A DNA stretch of 64,000 nt from Arthrobacter sp. AZCC_0090 (GTDB taxonomy: Bacteria > Actinomycetota > Actinomycetes > Actinomycetales > Micrococcaceae), in the NCBI RefSeq assembly GCF_014207375.1, contig NZ_JACHEE010000003.1:186001-250000 (forward strand). The letters run 5' to 3'. The notes under the pieces are model-generated. The model worked only from the letters and a program-made list of their open reading frames with translations. It ran no database searches and was not told where the DNA came from. A program made the position numbers and the translations under genes. This document shows positions 15,981 to 22,871 of the stretch, one piece after another. Within the stretch, counting starts at the first letter, position 1. Each line of letters opens with the position of its first letter.

Positions 15981-17081
15981 CAATTCCTTGGCCTCTTGGG
16001 CTTCCATGCGCGGGTCCGCGCCGAGGAGCCGGCGCAGCGACGCCAAGCGGGCGGGCCCGGCCTCGCCGGCATGGCCATCAGCGACCCAAGAATCCAGACC
16101 GCAACGGACCGCGGTGGCATCGTGCTTGCAGCCCCGCTCGCACGCTTCGGTTCCAGGTTCAAGATCCGGGAAGGCGTGCAGGATGCGATCCGGGTTCACG
16201 TGGGCCAGGCCGAAGGAACGGATGCCGGGCGTATCGATGATCCAGCTGCCGCCGGGGGCGTCGTTGAGCTTCAGTGCAAGGGCAGAGGACGAAGTATGCC
16301 GTCCGCGACCCGTCACTGCGTTGACCCCGCCGGTGGCGCGCTCGGCTCCGGTAAGTGCATTCACCATGGTGGACTTCCCGACGCCGGAGTGGCCCAAGAG
16401 GACTGTGACCTTGCCGTCGAGGTAGTCCCGCAATTGGCCGACGGCGTCGCCATCTAGCCGGGCGGACAAGCCGTCGTCGGAACGGGCATCGATGCCCGAA
16501 GCGCCTGCGTCGGCGGTCCGGCTGATGATGATGGGGAAGCCAAGGCTCACATAGTTGGCGAGCAGTTCCGTCGGATCCTTGACATCCGCTTTGGTGACGA
16601 GCAGCAGTGGCTCGATCCCGGCGTCGTACGCTGCTACCAAGGCGCGGTCGATGAATCCGGTGCGCGGCTCCGGGTTGGCGGCCGCAACAACCACCACCAG
16701 CTGGTCGGCATTGGCCACCACGGCCCGTTCGATGGGATCCGTGTCGTCGGCACTTCGCCGCAGGAGGGTCTTTCGCTCCTCGACGCGCACGAGGCGGGCG
16801 AGGGTATCCGGGGCTCCGGACACATCGCCCACGAGTGCGACGAAGTCTCCAGGAACCACGGGGGAGCGCCGAAGTTCCCGGGCTCGGGCAGCAATGACGA
16901 CACGCTCGTTGCCCGAGCCTTCGCCCACCACCGCCGTGTAGCGGCCGCGGTCGACTGTAATGATGCGCCCGATCACGGCGTCGTCGTGGCTGGGGCGGTC
17001 CTTCGTACGGGGGCGTGTGCCCTTCTTGTTGGGTCGGATCCGGACATCGGACTCATCCCAGGAACGTGCGTCGCGAGCCAT
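15966..17081 (-). CDS. rsgA: ribosome small-subunit-dependent GTPase A
   Basis: A 371-aa circularly permuted GTPase that assists late maturation of the 30S subunit. An N-terminal OB-like domain (to about residue 115) precedes the permuted G domain with G4 in LLVTKADV, G1 as GHSGVGKSTMVNAL, and G3 as IIDTPGIRSFGL. The C-terminal zinc-binding region is CERGCKHDATAVRC. The N-terminus is Lys/Arg-rich, as usual. The ATG lies two bases after the aroA stop (TAA-CG-ATG), so the pair is translationally coupled, as in many actinobacteria. The last codons and stop are present in three tandem copies. Confidence 0.94.
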   Translation of the reverse strand: MARDARSWDESDVRIRPNKKGTRPRTKDRPSHDDAVIGRIITVDRGRYTAVVGEGSGNERVVIAARARELRRSPVVPGDFVALVGDVSGAPDTLARLVRVEERKTLLRRSADDTDPIERAVVANADQLVVVVAAANPEPRTGFIDRALVAAYDAGIEPLLLVTKADVKDPTELLANYVSLGFPIIISRTADAGASGIDARSDDGLSARLDGDAVGQLRDYLDGKVTVLLGHSGVGKSTMVNALTGAERATGGVNAVTGRGRHTSSSALALKLNDAPGGSWIIDTPGIRSFGLAHVNPDRILHAFPDLEPGTEACERGCKHDATAVRCGLDSWVADGHAGEAGPARLASLRRLLGADPRMEAQEAKELGTVN

Positions 17082-17083
17082 CG

Positions 17084-18478
17084 TTAGTTGCTTGTCTCCG
17101 TTGAGCCGGCGTCCGCGGCCGCTTGGCCGGCACTGAGCATCGATGCCCAGATGTGCGGAAATTCGGGCATGGTCTTGGAAGTGGTCGCGATGTCTTCAAC
17201 CCGGATGCCCTCGACGGCGAGCCCAAGGATTGCGCCCGCGGTCGCCATGCGGTGATCGGCGTAACTGTGCACGACTCCGGCGTGCAGCTTTGCTGGCCGG
17301 ATCACCAAGCCATCGCTGGTTTCCTCGGCGTCGCCGCCAAGCCGGTTGATTTCGGCAACCAGCGCAGCAAGTCTGTCCGTTTCGTGGCCGCGCAAATGCG
17401 CGATGCCAGTGAGCCGGGAAGGGCCCGAGGCCAAAGCGCACAGTGCCGCGACCGTGGGGGCGAGTTCGCTGGTTTCGTCGAAGTCGGCACCCAGGATTTC
17501 GGAGCCGCCCGTTACTGTCAGCGTGCCGTTGTCCAGCGTGACAGTGGCACCCATGGTGGCAAGAATGTCCCGCCAAAGGTCGCCGACCTGCGTGGTGTTG
17601 GCCGGCCAATTGGGTATGCGGATGGTTCCCTTGGTGGCGAGTGCCGCCGCGAGGAACGGACCAGCGTTGGAGAGATCCTGCTCGATTCTCTCGTCGAAGG
17701 CACGGATGGTGCCGTGGGCCACGCGCCAATGGTTCGGCACGGAGTCATCCACCTGTACCCCGACGCCGCGCAGGACCGAAACTGTCATGTTGATGTGGTC
17801 CAGGCTCGGCACGGGCTTGCCCACATGTTCCAGGTGCAGGCCTTCTTCGAAACGGGCACCCACCAGCAGCAAGGCGGAGACGAACTGCGAAGAGGCGCTC
17901 GCATCGATCACGAGGTGGCCACCGCGTACGGAACCGGTACCGGAAACTCTGAACGGCAAGGAAGCGGCGTTCTGCCCGTCCACGGCGCTGACTTCTACTC
18001 CGAGCGTTCGGAGGGCTTCGATGATGGTGCCCATGGGACGTTTGCGAGCGTGCGGATCGCCGTCGAACACCGAAACACCGTTGCGGAGGGCAGCAAGGGG
18101 CGGCACAAAGCGCATGACCGTGCCAGCAAGGCCGCAGTCGATGGCGGACTCAGGGGCGGCTGCAGCCGCGTCCATTGGGGTGATTTCCAGGTCCGGCCCG
18201 TACTGTCCGTCGCCGGGGACTTCGGTAACGGTGGCGCCAAGCTGGCGCAGGGCTTCGACCATCAGGGCGGAGTCCCGCGAGTGCAGGGGTGTGCGCAAGC
18301 GGGACGGGCCATCGGCCAATGCCGCCAGAACGAGGTAGCGGTTGGTCAACGACTTGGAACCAGGAACAGTAACCGTGGCATCCACGGGGTGGTCGGCGAA
18401 AGGCGCTGGCCACAGGGGGAGTGCGGAGGCGGTGGTGCTGCCTGATTCGTCTGTTTGCGTGGCGGGGGTTCCTGGCAT
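17084..18478 (-). CDS. aroA: 3-phosphoshikimate 1-carboxyvinyltransferase (EPSP synthase)
   Basis: A 464-aa enzyme that transfers enolpyruvate from PEP to shikimate-3-phosphate in aromatic amino-acid synthesis. Motifs include VPGSKSLTNRYLVLAALADG at about residues 38-57, GLAGTVMRFVPPLAAL (PEP region), ASASSQFVSALLL, and in the C-terminal half SDLA-like ETSELAPTVAALC and YADHRMATAGAILGLAVEG. It is preceded by a DoxX gene ending six bases upstream and followed closely by rsgA. The ATG directly follows a TAAGGAAGC sequence that can serve as both stop and ribosome binding site. Confidence 0.94.
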   Translation of the reverse strand: MPGTPATQTDESGSTTASALPLWPAPFADHPVDATVTVPGSKSLTNRYLVLAALADGPSRLRTPLHSRDSALMVEALRQLGATVTEVPGDGQYGPDLEITPMDAAAAAPESAIDCGLAGTVMRFVPPLAALRNGVSVFDGDPHARKRPMGTIIEALRTLGVEVSAVDGQNAASLPFRVSGTGSVRGGHLVIDASASSQFVSALLLVGARFEEGLHLEHVGKPVPSLDHINMTVSVLRGVGVQVDDSVPNHWRVAHGTIRAFDERIEQDLSNAGPFLAAALATKGTIRIPNWPANTTQVGDLWRDILATMGATVTLDNGTLTVTGGSEILGADFDETSELAPTVAALCALASGPSRLTGIAHLRGHETDRLAALVAEINRLGGDAEETSDGLVIRPAKLHAGVVHSYADHRMATAGAILGLAVEGIRVEDIATTSKTMPEFPHIWASMLSAGQAAADAGSTETSN

Positions 18479-18484
18479 GCTTCC

Positions 18485-19000
18485 TTATGCTCCAACTGCG
18501 GTGTCTACGGCCCTGCGAACGGCACGGTCTGTCTTTTTGAGCTGCTTATCGGTGGCCTGCTTGGCGTCCATTGCGAGGTGCTCGGCGCGCCACGCGAGGC
18601 TGGGTTTACCTGCGGTGTCCACGGCAGCGAGCAGCACGCCGCCGGTCAGCGAAATGTTCTTGAGCAACTGGGCGCGGCGGGCGAGCCGCCCTTCCTTGGT
18701 GCTGATGTCGGCTGAACGCCATTCAACAAAAGTGTTCAGGACCGAGATGCCAGCCAGAAGCGTGGCCGAGAACCGGGAGCACTTGCCGAGGGCGAGCAAG
18801 GCGCCCGCGCCTACCTGCGTGCCGCCGATGACGCGCGCCAGCATTTTTTCGTCCGTCGGGAAGGGCAGCGACTCCGAGGCACGGCGGAGCAGCGGGGAAA
18901 GCTGCTTGGCAGTGTCATCCGCGTTCTTGAGCTTGTCCAGCCCTGCGACAACAAAGCTGGAAGCCAACATTGGCCTGGCGAGAAAACGGACGAGGGACAT
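18485..19000 (-). CDS. DoxX-family membrane protein
   Basis: A 171-aa protein with about four hydrophobic segments of the DoxX family, including RPMLASSFVVAGLDKLKN at the N-terminus and VGAGALLALGKCSRFSATLLAG in the middle. DoxX-like proteins are small membrane proteins linked in mycobacteria to redox and thiol stress complexes; no catalytic activity is evident. The ATG at 19000 has AGGAGG seven bases upstream; an in-frame start nine codons earlier has none. It directly precedes aroA and lies divergent from sigR, whose SigR-type promoter lies in the shared upstream region. Confidence 0.82.
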   Translation of the reverse strand: MSLVRFLARPMLASSFVVAGLDKLKNADDTAKQLSPLLRRASESLPFPTDEKMLARVIGGTQVGAGALLALGKCSRFSATLLAGISVLNTFVEWRSADISTKEGRLARRAQLLKNISLTGGVLLAAVDTAGKPSLAWRAEHLAMDAKQATDKQLKKTDRAVRRAVDTAVGA

Positions 19001-19101
19001 GTTTTTGCCTCCTGGATGGCTTGCCACAGTGGTCAGGTGGTGCTGCGTTCGAGTGGTGCAGTGTTCACGGGGTGCAGTCGGATCTAGTCTTGCATCTTTG
19101 T

Positions 19102-19127
19102 GGAATATTTGCCCGGAGCCTGCGGTT
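19102..19127 (+). promoter_or_regulatory. SigR-type promoter upstream of sigR
   Basis: GGAAT at 19102 and GTT at 19125 with an 18-base spacer match the SigR/SigH consensus (GGAAT - 16-18 bp - GTT). Transcription would start near 19133 and include the longer sigR reading frame. Autoregulation is the rule for this sigma factor. Confidence 0.7.
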
Positions 19128-19308
19128 GTGAAAAGAGGGTGCGGTATGGGCTGGACCTCGGGTTTTGGCGTGTGTGTTGGGTTGCGCCTGTGTCACGTCG
19201 TTGAGCGGAGATGGTTTTTTGGCCTTGGTTAAGGACCGCGAGGAACACTTGGCGCTCGGTCGCGAGCTGCCAGTGGACTCCCGGAGGGTGACAGTAGACT
19301 TGGATGCA

Positions 19309-20058
19309 ATGAGCACCATGGATCCGGCCGCAGCGGCCATGTACAAAGCAGCGACGGAAGTCGCGGACGCAACGTCCGACGGCGATCCAACTGTTGAGGC
19401 CCACGTCGAGTTCGCAGTGGACTTCGCGTCCGAGACACCTGAACAACGGAGGGCGCGCTTCGAACGCGACGCCATGCAATATGTCGACCAACTCTATTCG
19501 GCTGCCATGCGCATGGCCAGAAATCCATCGGACGCCGAGGATCTGGTCCAGGAGGCCTATACCAAGGCCTTCTCGGCGTTCCACCAGTACAAGCCGGGGA
19601 CCAATCTTAAGGCGTGGCTGTACCGCATCCTGACCAACACGTACATCAACCTCTACCGGAAGAGGCAGCGAGAACCGCTGCAGTCGAATTCGGACACCAT
19701 CGAAGACTGGCAGCTGGCGCGGGCGGAGTCCCACACGTCCACCGGACTGCGCTCCGCGGAAGCGGAGGCACTGGATCATTTGCCGGACTCGGACGTGAAG
19801 AGCGCCCTGCAGTCCATTCCGGAGGAATTCCGGCTCGCGGTGTACTTCGCTGACGTCGAAGGCTTCGCCTACAAGGAAATATCAGACATTATGAATACCC
19901 CGATCGGGACGGTCATGTCCCGGCTTCATCGCGGCAGGAAAATGTTGCGCGATCTGCTGGCGGATTACGCCGCAGAACGGGGAATCAGCGCCGGCGCGGA
20001 AGAAAAGGCCCTGGCCGTGGGCACGGCCGCAAGCAAAAAACAGGAGAAAAGGAAATGA
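19309..20058 (+). CDS. sigR: RNA polymerase ECF sigma factor SigR (thiol-oxidative stress)
   Basis: A 249-aa ECF sigma factor of the SigR/SigH group, which directs the disulfide-stress regulon. Region 2 runs from [35 protein letters not shown] sequence (shown in parts: [17 protein letters not shown]) to [15 protein letters not shown]. Region 4 is [16 protein letters not shown] through [20 protein letters not shown]. The ATG at 19309 follows TAGACT by eight bases, a likely constitutive near-leaderless promoter. The frame stays open to a TTG at 19165, giving a possible form 48 residues longer from the upstream SigR-type promoter. The stop overlaps the rsrA start (ATGA), typical of sigma/anti-sigma pairs. 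Confidence 0.93.
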   Translation: MSTMDPAAAAMYKAATEVADATSDGDPTVEAHVEFAVDFASETPEQRRARFERDAMQYVDQLYSAAMRMARNPSDAEDLVQEAYTKAFSAFHQYKPGTNLKAWLYRILTNTYINLYRKRQREPLQSNSDTIEDWQLARAESHTSTGLRSAEAEALDHLPDSDVKSALQSIPEEFRLAVYFADVEGFAYKEISDIMNTPIGTVMSRLHRGRKMLRDLLADYAAERGISAGAEEKALAVGTAASKKQEKRK

Positions 20059-20312
20059 GCTGCCAAGGATTGGGCGACTGCGACGATGCTCGGATGCAGC
20101 GTATCTACGAGTACCTCGATGGTGCGTTGACCCGTGAAGACATCGTAGAGATCAAAGTGCATCTGGAAGACTGCCCGGAGTGCACTGAGCAGTATGACCT
20201 TGAGTGCGTCATCCGCACCGTGGTCAAGCGCTCCTGCACGGAGGCGGCGCCCGAGAACCTCAAGAACTCGATCCTGGACAGGATCCACTCGATGAAGTCG
20301 GTGGACGTCTAA
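20055..20312 (+). CDS. rsrA: zinc-containing anti-sigma factor RsrA
   Basis: An 85-aa ZAS-family anti-sigma factor that binds SigR under reducing conditions and releases it when its cysteines form disulfides. The zinc motif is H36-x3-C40-x2-C43 ([10 protein letters not shown]); C3, C9, C51 and C61 are additional, and C9 is a candidate partner of C43 in the redox switch by analogy to RsrA. Its ATG overlaps the sigR stop by four bases, so the two are made in step. A hairpin follows as probable terminator. Confidence 0.93.
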   Translation: MSCQGLGDCDDARMQRIYEYLDGALTREDIVEIKVHLEDCPECTEQYDLECVIRTVVKRSCTEAAPENLKNSILDRIHSMKSVDV

Positions 20313-20327
20313 GAGGCTGGAACGGCA

Positions 20328-20360
20328 AGGGCCCCGGAACCTGATGGTTTCCGGGGCCCT
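20328..20360 (+). terminator. probable terminator of sigR-rsrA
   Basis: A 12-bp perfect stem (AGGGCCCCGGAA / TTCCGGGGCCCT) with an eight-base loop lies 15 bases after rsrA. The T run is weak. Confidence 0.65.
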
Positions 20361-20390
20361 CCGCATTAAGTCTTACGCTAAGCCGCTGGC

Positions 20391-20465
20391 TTAGGTGTTG
20401 GGACGCTTGCCGTGGTTTGCGCCGCCGCGCTTACGGTCACGACGCTTACGTGCACGCTTGCTCAT
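20391..20465 (-). CDS. ribosomal protein bL37-like (24 aa)
   Basis: A 24-residue protein that starts MSKRARKRRDRKRGG and ends ANHGKRPNT. It closely resembles the tiny large-subunit protein bL37 described in mycobacterial ribosomes (I recall that one ending KANHGKRPN). AGGAGG lies six bases before the ATG, which is strong support for a coding sequence this small. The stop lies in a CTAAGCC / GGCTTAG hairpin. It stands alone on the minus strand between rsrA and the PadR gene. Automated pipelines often miss genes of this size. Confidence 0.85.
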   Translation of the reverse strand: MSKRARKRRDRKRGGANHGKRPNT

Positions 20466-20550
20466 AGCTGGCCTCCTTAGATTCTTGATACTCAATAAAG
20501 CTGCCCTCCAGTCTCCCACATCCGGGGGCCGCCCCGCGAACCGCGCGGAC

Positions 20551-21165
20551 TCAGCCCCGTAGGGAATTCCGTATGGAGATCCTCGCCTGGTCTAGGACGG
20601 TTCGCACAGTTTCAAGGGCGACCGGCGTCAGGGCCTTGGAGCCGGCATGCTGGCGCAGTTCGATCCGGATGTCGTCACGGAAAGATTGGACCAACAGCTC
20701 GGCCTCCTTGAGGATGCGGTGCCCCTCAGGAGAGTAACTTCCGGCCCACGACCGGAATTCCGCGGTCTTGGCGTTGGCGCGTGCGGCCTCGGCGGTCGCG
20801 GCCAAGTCCGCCCGCAAGCCACGCATGTTGCTGCGGATGTCTTCACGGAGGCTATCGGCCAGCCGCCGCACGGAGGCAGAGATGTTGTCTTCGACGTCGG
20901 CCAGTTCCTGCCGGCGACTGTTGAGTTCCGCCAACCCGGCAACTGTGATGGAGTAATTGGTACGGCGCCCGTCGCTGCTCGTGGCTACGAGTCCTTCCTC
21001 CTCGAGTTTGCCAAGGCGCGGGTAGATGGTTCCGGCACTGGGGGAGTAGGTCCCGCCAAAACGTTCGCCGAGGGCCTTGATGAGCTCGTAGCCGTGCTTG
21101 GGGCCCTCTTCGAGGAGTGCCAGCAGATAGAGCCTCAGGGCCCCGTGGGCAAAGACGGGCGGCAT
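20551..21165 (-). CDS. PadR-family transcriptional regulator
   Basis: A 204-aa regulator. The N-terminal winged helix is typical of PadR: LYLLALLEEGPKHGYELIKAL, GTIYPRLGKLEEEGLV and the wing DGRRTNYSIT. A long helical C-terminal part mediates dimerisation. Its ATG overlaps the stop of the DUF4097 gene (TGATG), so the two form an operon. Two identical palindromes upstream of that operon (22046-22082) are good candidate binding sites, suggesting autorepression. The signal is unknown. Confidence 0.9.
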   Translation of the reverse strand: MPPVFAHGALRLYLLALLEEGPKHGYELIKALGERFGGTYSPSAGTIYPRLGKLEEEGLVATSSDGRRTNYSITVAGLAELNSRRQELADVEDNISASVRRLADSLREDIRSNMRGLRADLAATAEAARANAKTAEFRSWAGSYSPEGHRILKEAELLVQSFRDDIRIELRQHAGSKALTPVALETVRTVLDQARISIRNSLRG

Positions 21166-22016
21166 CAGGCTTCCCCTTCTCCGGGGACTGAGTGCGTTGT
21201 TCCGGGTGCTGGCGCGCTGCCATGGATGATGGAGGTCTTGCCCGAGATCGAATTGGTGCGCACCACCATGAGTTGCTGGTCGGGCCCAACAATAGTCTGG
21301 ACGACCTTGCTTCCTGGCTGGGCGTAGTGGCGATCATCGATCGTTACCGTGCCACTTGCCGACTTGGCAACAATGTCCACCCCCACATCGTGGGGCAGGC
21401 GGATAGTGAGATCGCCTGAAACGGAATTGGCTCCGAAATCCTGGGTGTAGCCGTGAAGGTCGAAACTGAGCTCGCCGCTGACCGTGTTGGCCCGGATGTT
21501 CTTGAAGCGGCCGGAAGCCGTGACTTCGCCGGACACGCTCTTGGCAGTCATGACGCCATCGTGGTTCCGGGCGATGACCTCACCGCTGACGGTATTGACG
21601 TGAAGATCGCCGTGAGTCCGGTCCGCAAGGACGGATCCGGACACGGTGTTGAGGCGGATATGTCCGTTGACGCCCGACACCATGCCGTCACCGCTCACGG
21701 TTCCCGCCTCGACGTCGACGCCGGCAGGCAAGGCGATGCTGATCACGATGGTGTTGGTACTGGTGTTGTTGACTGTCCCCATGAGGTTGCGGAACCAGCC
21801 CTGCGGGCCGTGCAACTGGTGCCGGACCTCGAGCCGGCCATCAATGAGGGCGACACTCAGGGGATCGCCGTCGATTTCCGAGACTTCGATCCTCGCGATC
21901 GGCTCATCGTGGGTGACGACATCAAAGCGACCCTTGACGATCCCCAGCTTGAGTGAGCGGACGCCGTCGACGTCGATTGTCCGCGGGCCGGTAACGGTCC
22001 AGTTTTCCTCTGTCAT
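21165..22016 (-). CDS. DUF4097-family beta-repeat protein
   Basis: A 283-aa protein of the DUF4097 (putative adhesin-like) family. It contains at least six repeats of about 18-25 residues centred on [NS][TS]VSG or SxSG (LNTVSGSVLA, VNTVSGEVIA, AKSVSGEVTA, ANTVSGELSF, ANSVSGDLTI, AKSASGTVTI), which should build a beta-helix or stacked beta structure. There is no signal peptide or membrane segment, so it is likely cytoplasmic despite the adhesin label. Pairing with a PadR regulator on one mRNA is common in actinobacteria; its role may be in signal sensing for that regulator. Function is unknown. Confidence 0.85.
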   Translation of the reverse strand: MTEENWTVTGPRTIDVDGVRSLKLGIVKGRFDVVTHDEPIARIEVSEIDGDPLSVALIDGRLEVRHQLHGPQGWFRNLMGTVNNTSTNTIVISIALPAGVDVEAGTVSGDGMVSGVNGHIRLNTVSGSVLADRTHGDLHVNTVSGEVIARNHDGVMTAKSVSGEVTASGRFKNIRANTVSGELSFDLHGYTQDFGANSVSGDLTIRLPHDVGVDIVAKSASGTVTIDDRHYAQPGSKVVQTIVGPDQQLMVVRTNSISGKTSIIHGSAPAPGTTHSVPGEGEA

Positions 22017-22045
22017 GACCCCTCCATTGTTGCGACGCGCCTGTT

Positions 22046-22082
22046 GCGATATATCGCGTCTATGGATTTTACGATATATCGC
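22046..22082. promoter_or_regulatory. two palindromic operators, probably for PadR
   Basis: The perfect palindrome CGATATATCG occurs at 22047-22056 (extended to 12 bp by flanking G and C) and again at 22072-22081. The centres are 25 bp apart, just upstream of the DUF4097-PadR operon. AT-rich palindromes of this kind stand out in this GC-rich DNA and fit PadR sites. Confidence 0.65.
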
Positions 22083-22127
22083 GAACGGCGGGTTGGCAAT
22101 GGGTTCTTGCTGGAGAGGAGGCGCCTG

Positions 22128-22727
22128 CTATTCCGGCTGTGCGATCCTCAGCCACTGGAACCAGCCACGGTGCAACACGAGCCACGCCATGAGCCCGTAG
22201 CCCGCCTGGCCCGGGGTGCCACCATTCGCGGCGAGGTCAGTGCGCCATTGTTCGTGGTTGAGCAACGGCGAGAAAGTGTCCACATATTGGTGGTTGCGGC
22301 GGGTGGTGACATCGGCAAAAGCGGCGTTGAGCTCCGCGATCCTGCGATTCTTGGCAGGGTCCAGGGTAGGAGGCGGACCGACGACGAAAACTTCGATGTT
22401 GCTTTGGGATGCGCCGTCCAGGATATTGGCCAGATTGAGGCGGCTCCGGGCAGTTGAGACACCGAATTCGACGTCGCGGCCGGACAAGCCGATCACGAGG
22501 CGGTTCTCGTGGACATTGCTGAAACGTCGTCCGGCCTCGTCGAGCCACCGACCCGCAAGGCCTTCCGTGCCCTCCATGGGGCAGGGGAGAGAGTAGCTCT
22601 CCACGAGGACGGCGTCCTGGGGAGTGCGTGCAAGGACCCTTCCGAGCCAACCCAAAGCCCTAGGGTCACCGAGCCCGGCGAGCAGTTCATCACCAACAGC
22701 TGCGATACGCAGCTTCCTGTCTTCCAC
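22128..22727 (-). CDS. SGNH/GDSL-hydrolase-like protein, active site atypical
   Basis: A 199-aa protein with the overall SGNH layout. IAAVGDELLAGLGD occupies block I but has Glu where the catalytic Ser of GDS(L) should be. VIGLSGRDVEFG, the block III region, lacks the usual Asn. The block V region NGGTPGQAGYGLMAW has no catalytic His before the Pro. It may therefore not be a classical esterase; a pseudoenzyme or binding role is possible. The start is GTG at 22727 with AGAGG five bases upstream. It is alone, flanked by the PadR operators and the kgd terminator. Confidence 0.75.
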   Translation of the reverse strand: MEDRKLRIAAVGDELLAGLGDPRALGWLGRVLARTPQDAVLVESYSLPCPMEGTEGLAGRWLDEAGRRFSNVHENRLVIGLSGRDVEFGVSTARSRLNLANILDGASQSNIEVFVVGPPPTLDPAKNRRIAELNAAFADVTTRRNHQYVDTFSPLLNHEQWRTDLAANGGTPGQAGYGLMAWLVLHRGWFQWLRIAQPE

Positions 22728-22804
22728 AGTTACCTCTTCACCAAACGTTGCGGTCCTTGCACTGTGCCCGGCCGGGCGGCAGGATTGCCGGGCACTTGTT
22801 CCAT

Positions 22805-22855
22805 TAAACAGAACCGCCCGGCTGGAAGCGGGTATTGAACCTCCAGCCGGGCAGC
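22805..22855 (-). terminator. terminator of kgd
   Basis: An 11-bp perfect stem (GCCCGGCTGGA / TCCAGCCGGGC, 22816-22852) lies 20 bases after the kgd stop. On the minus strand it is followed by GGTTCTGTTT. Confidence 0.75.
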
Positions 22856-22871
22856 CTTCTTTTATGAGGGT

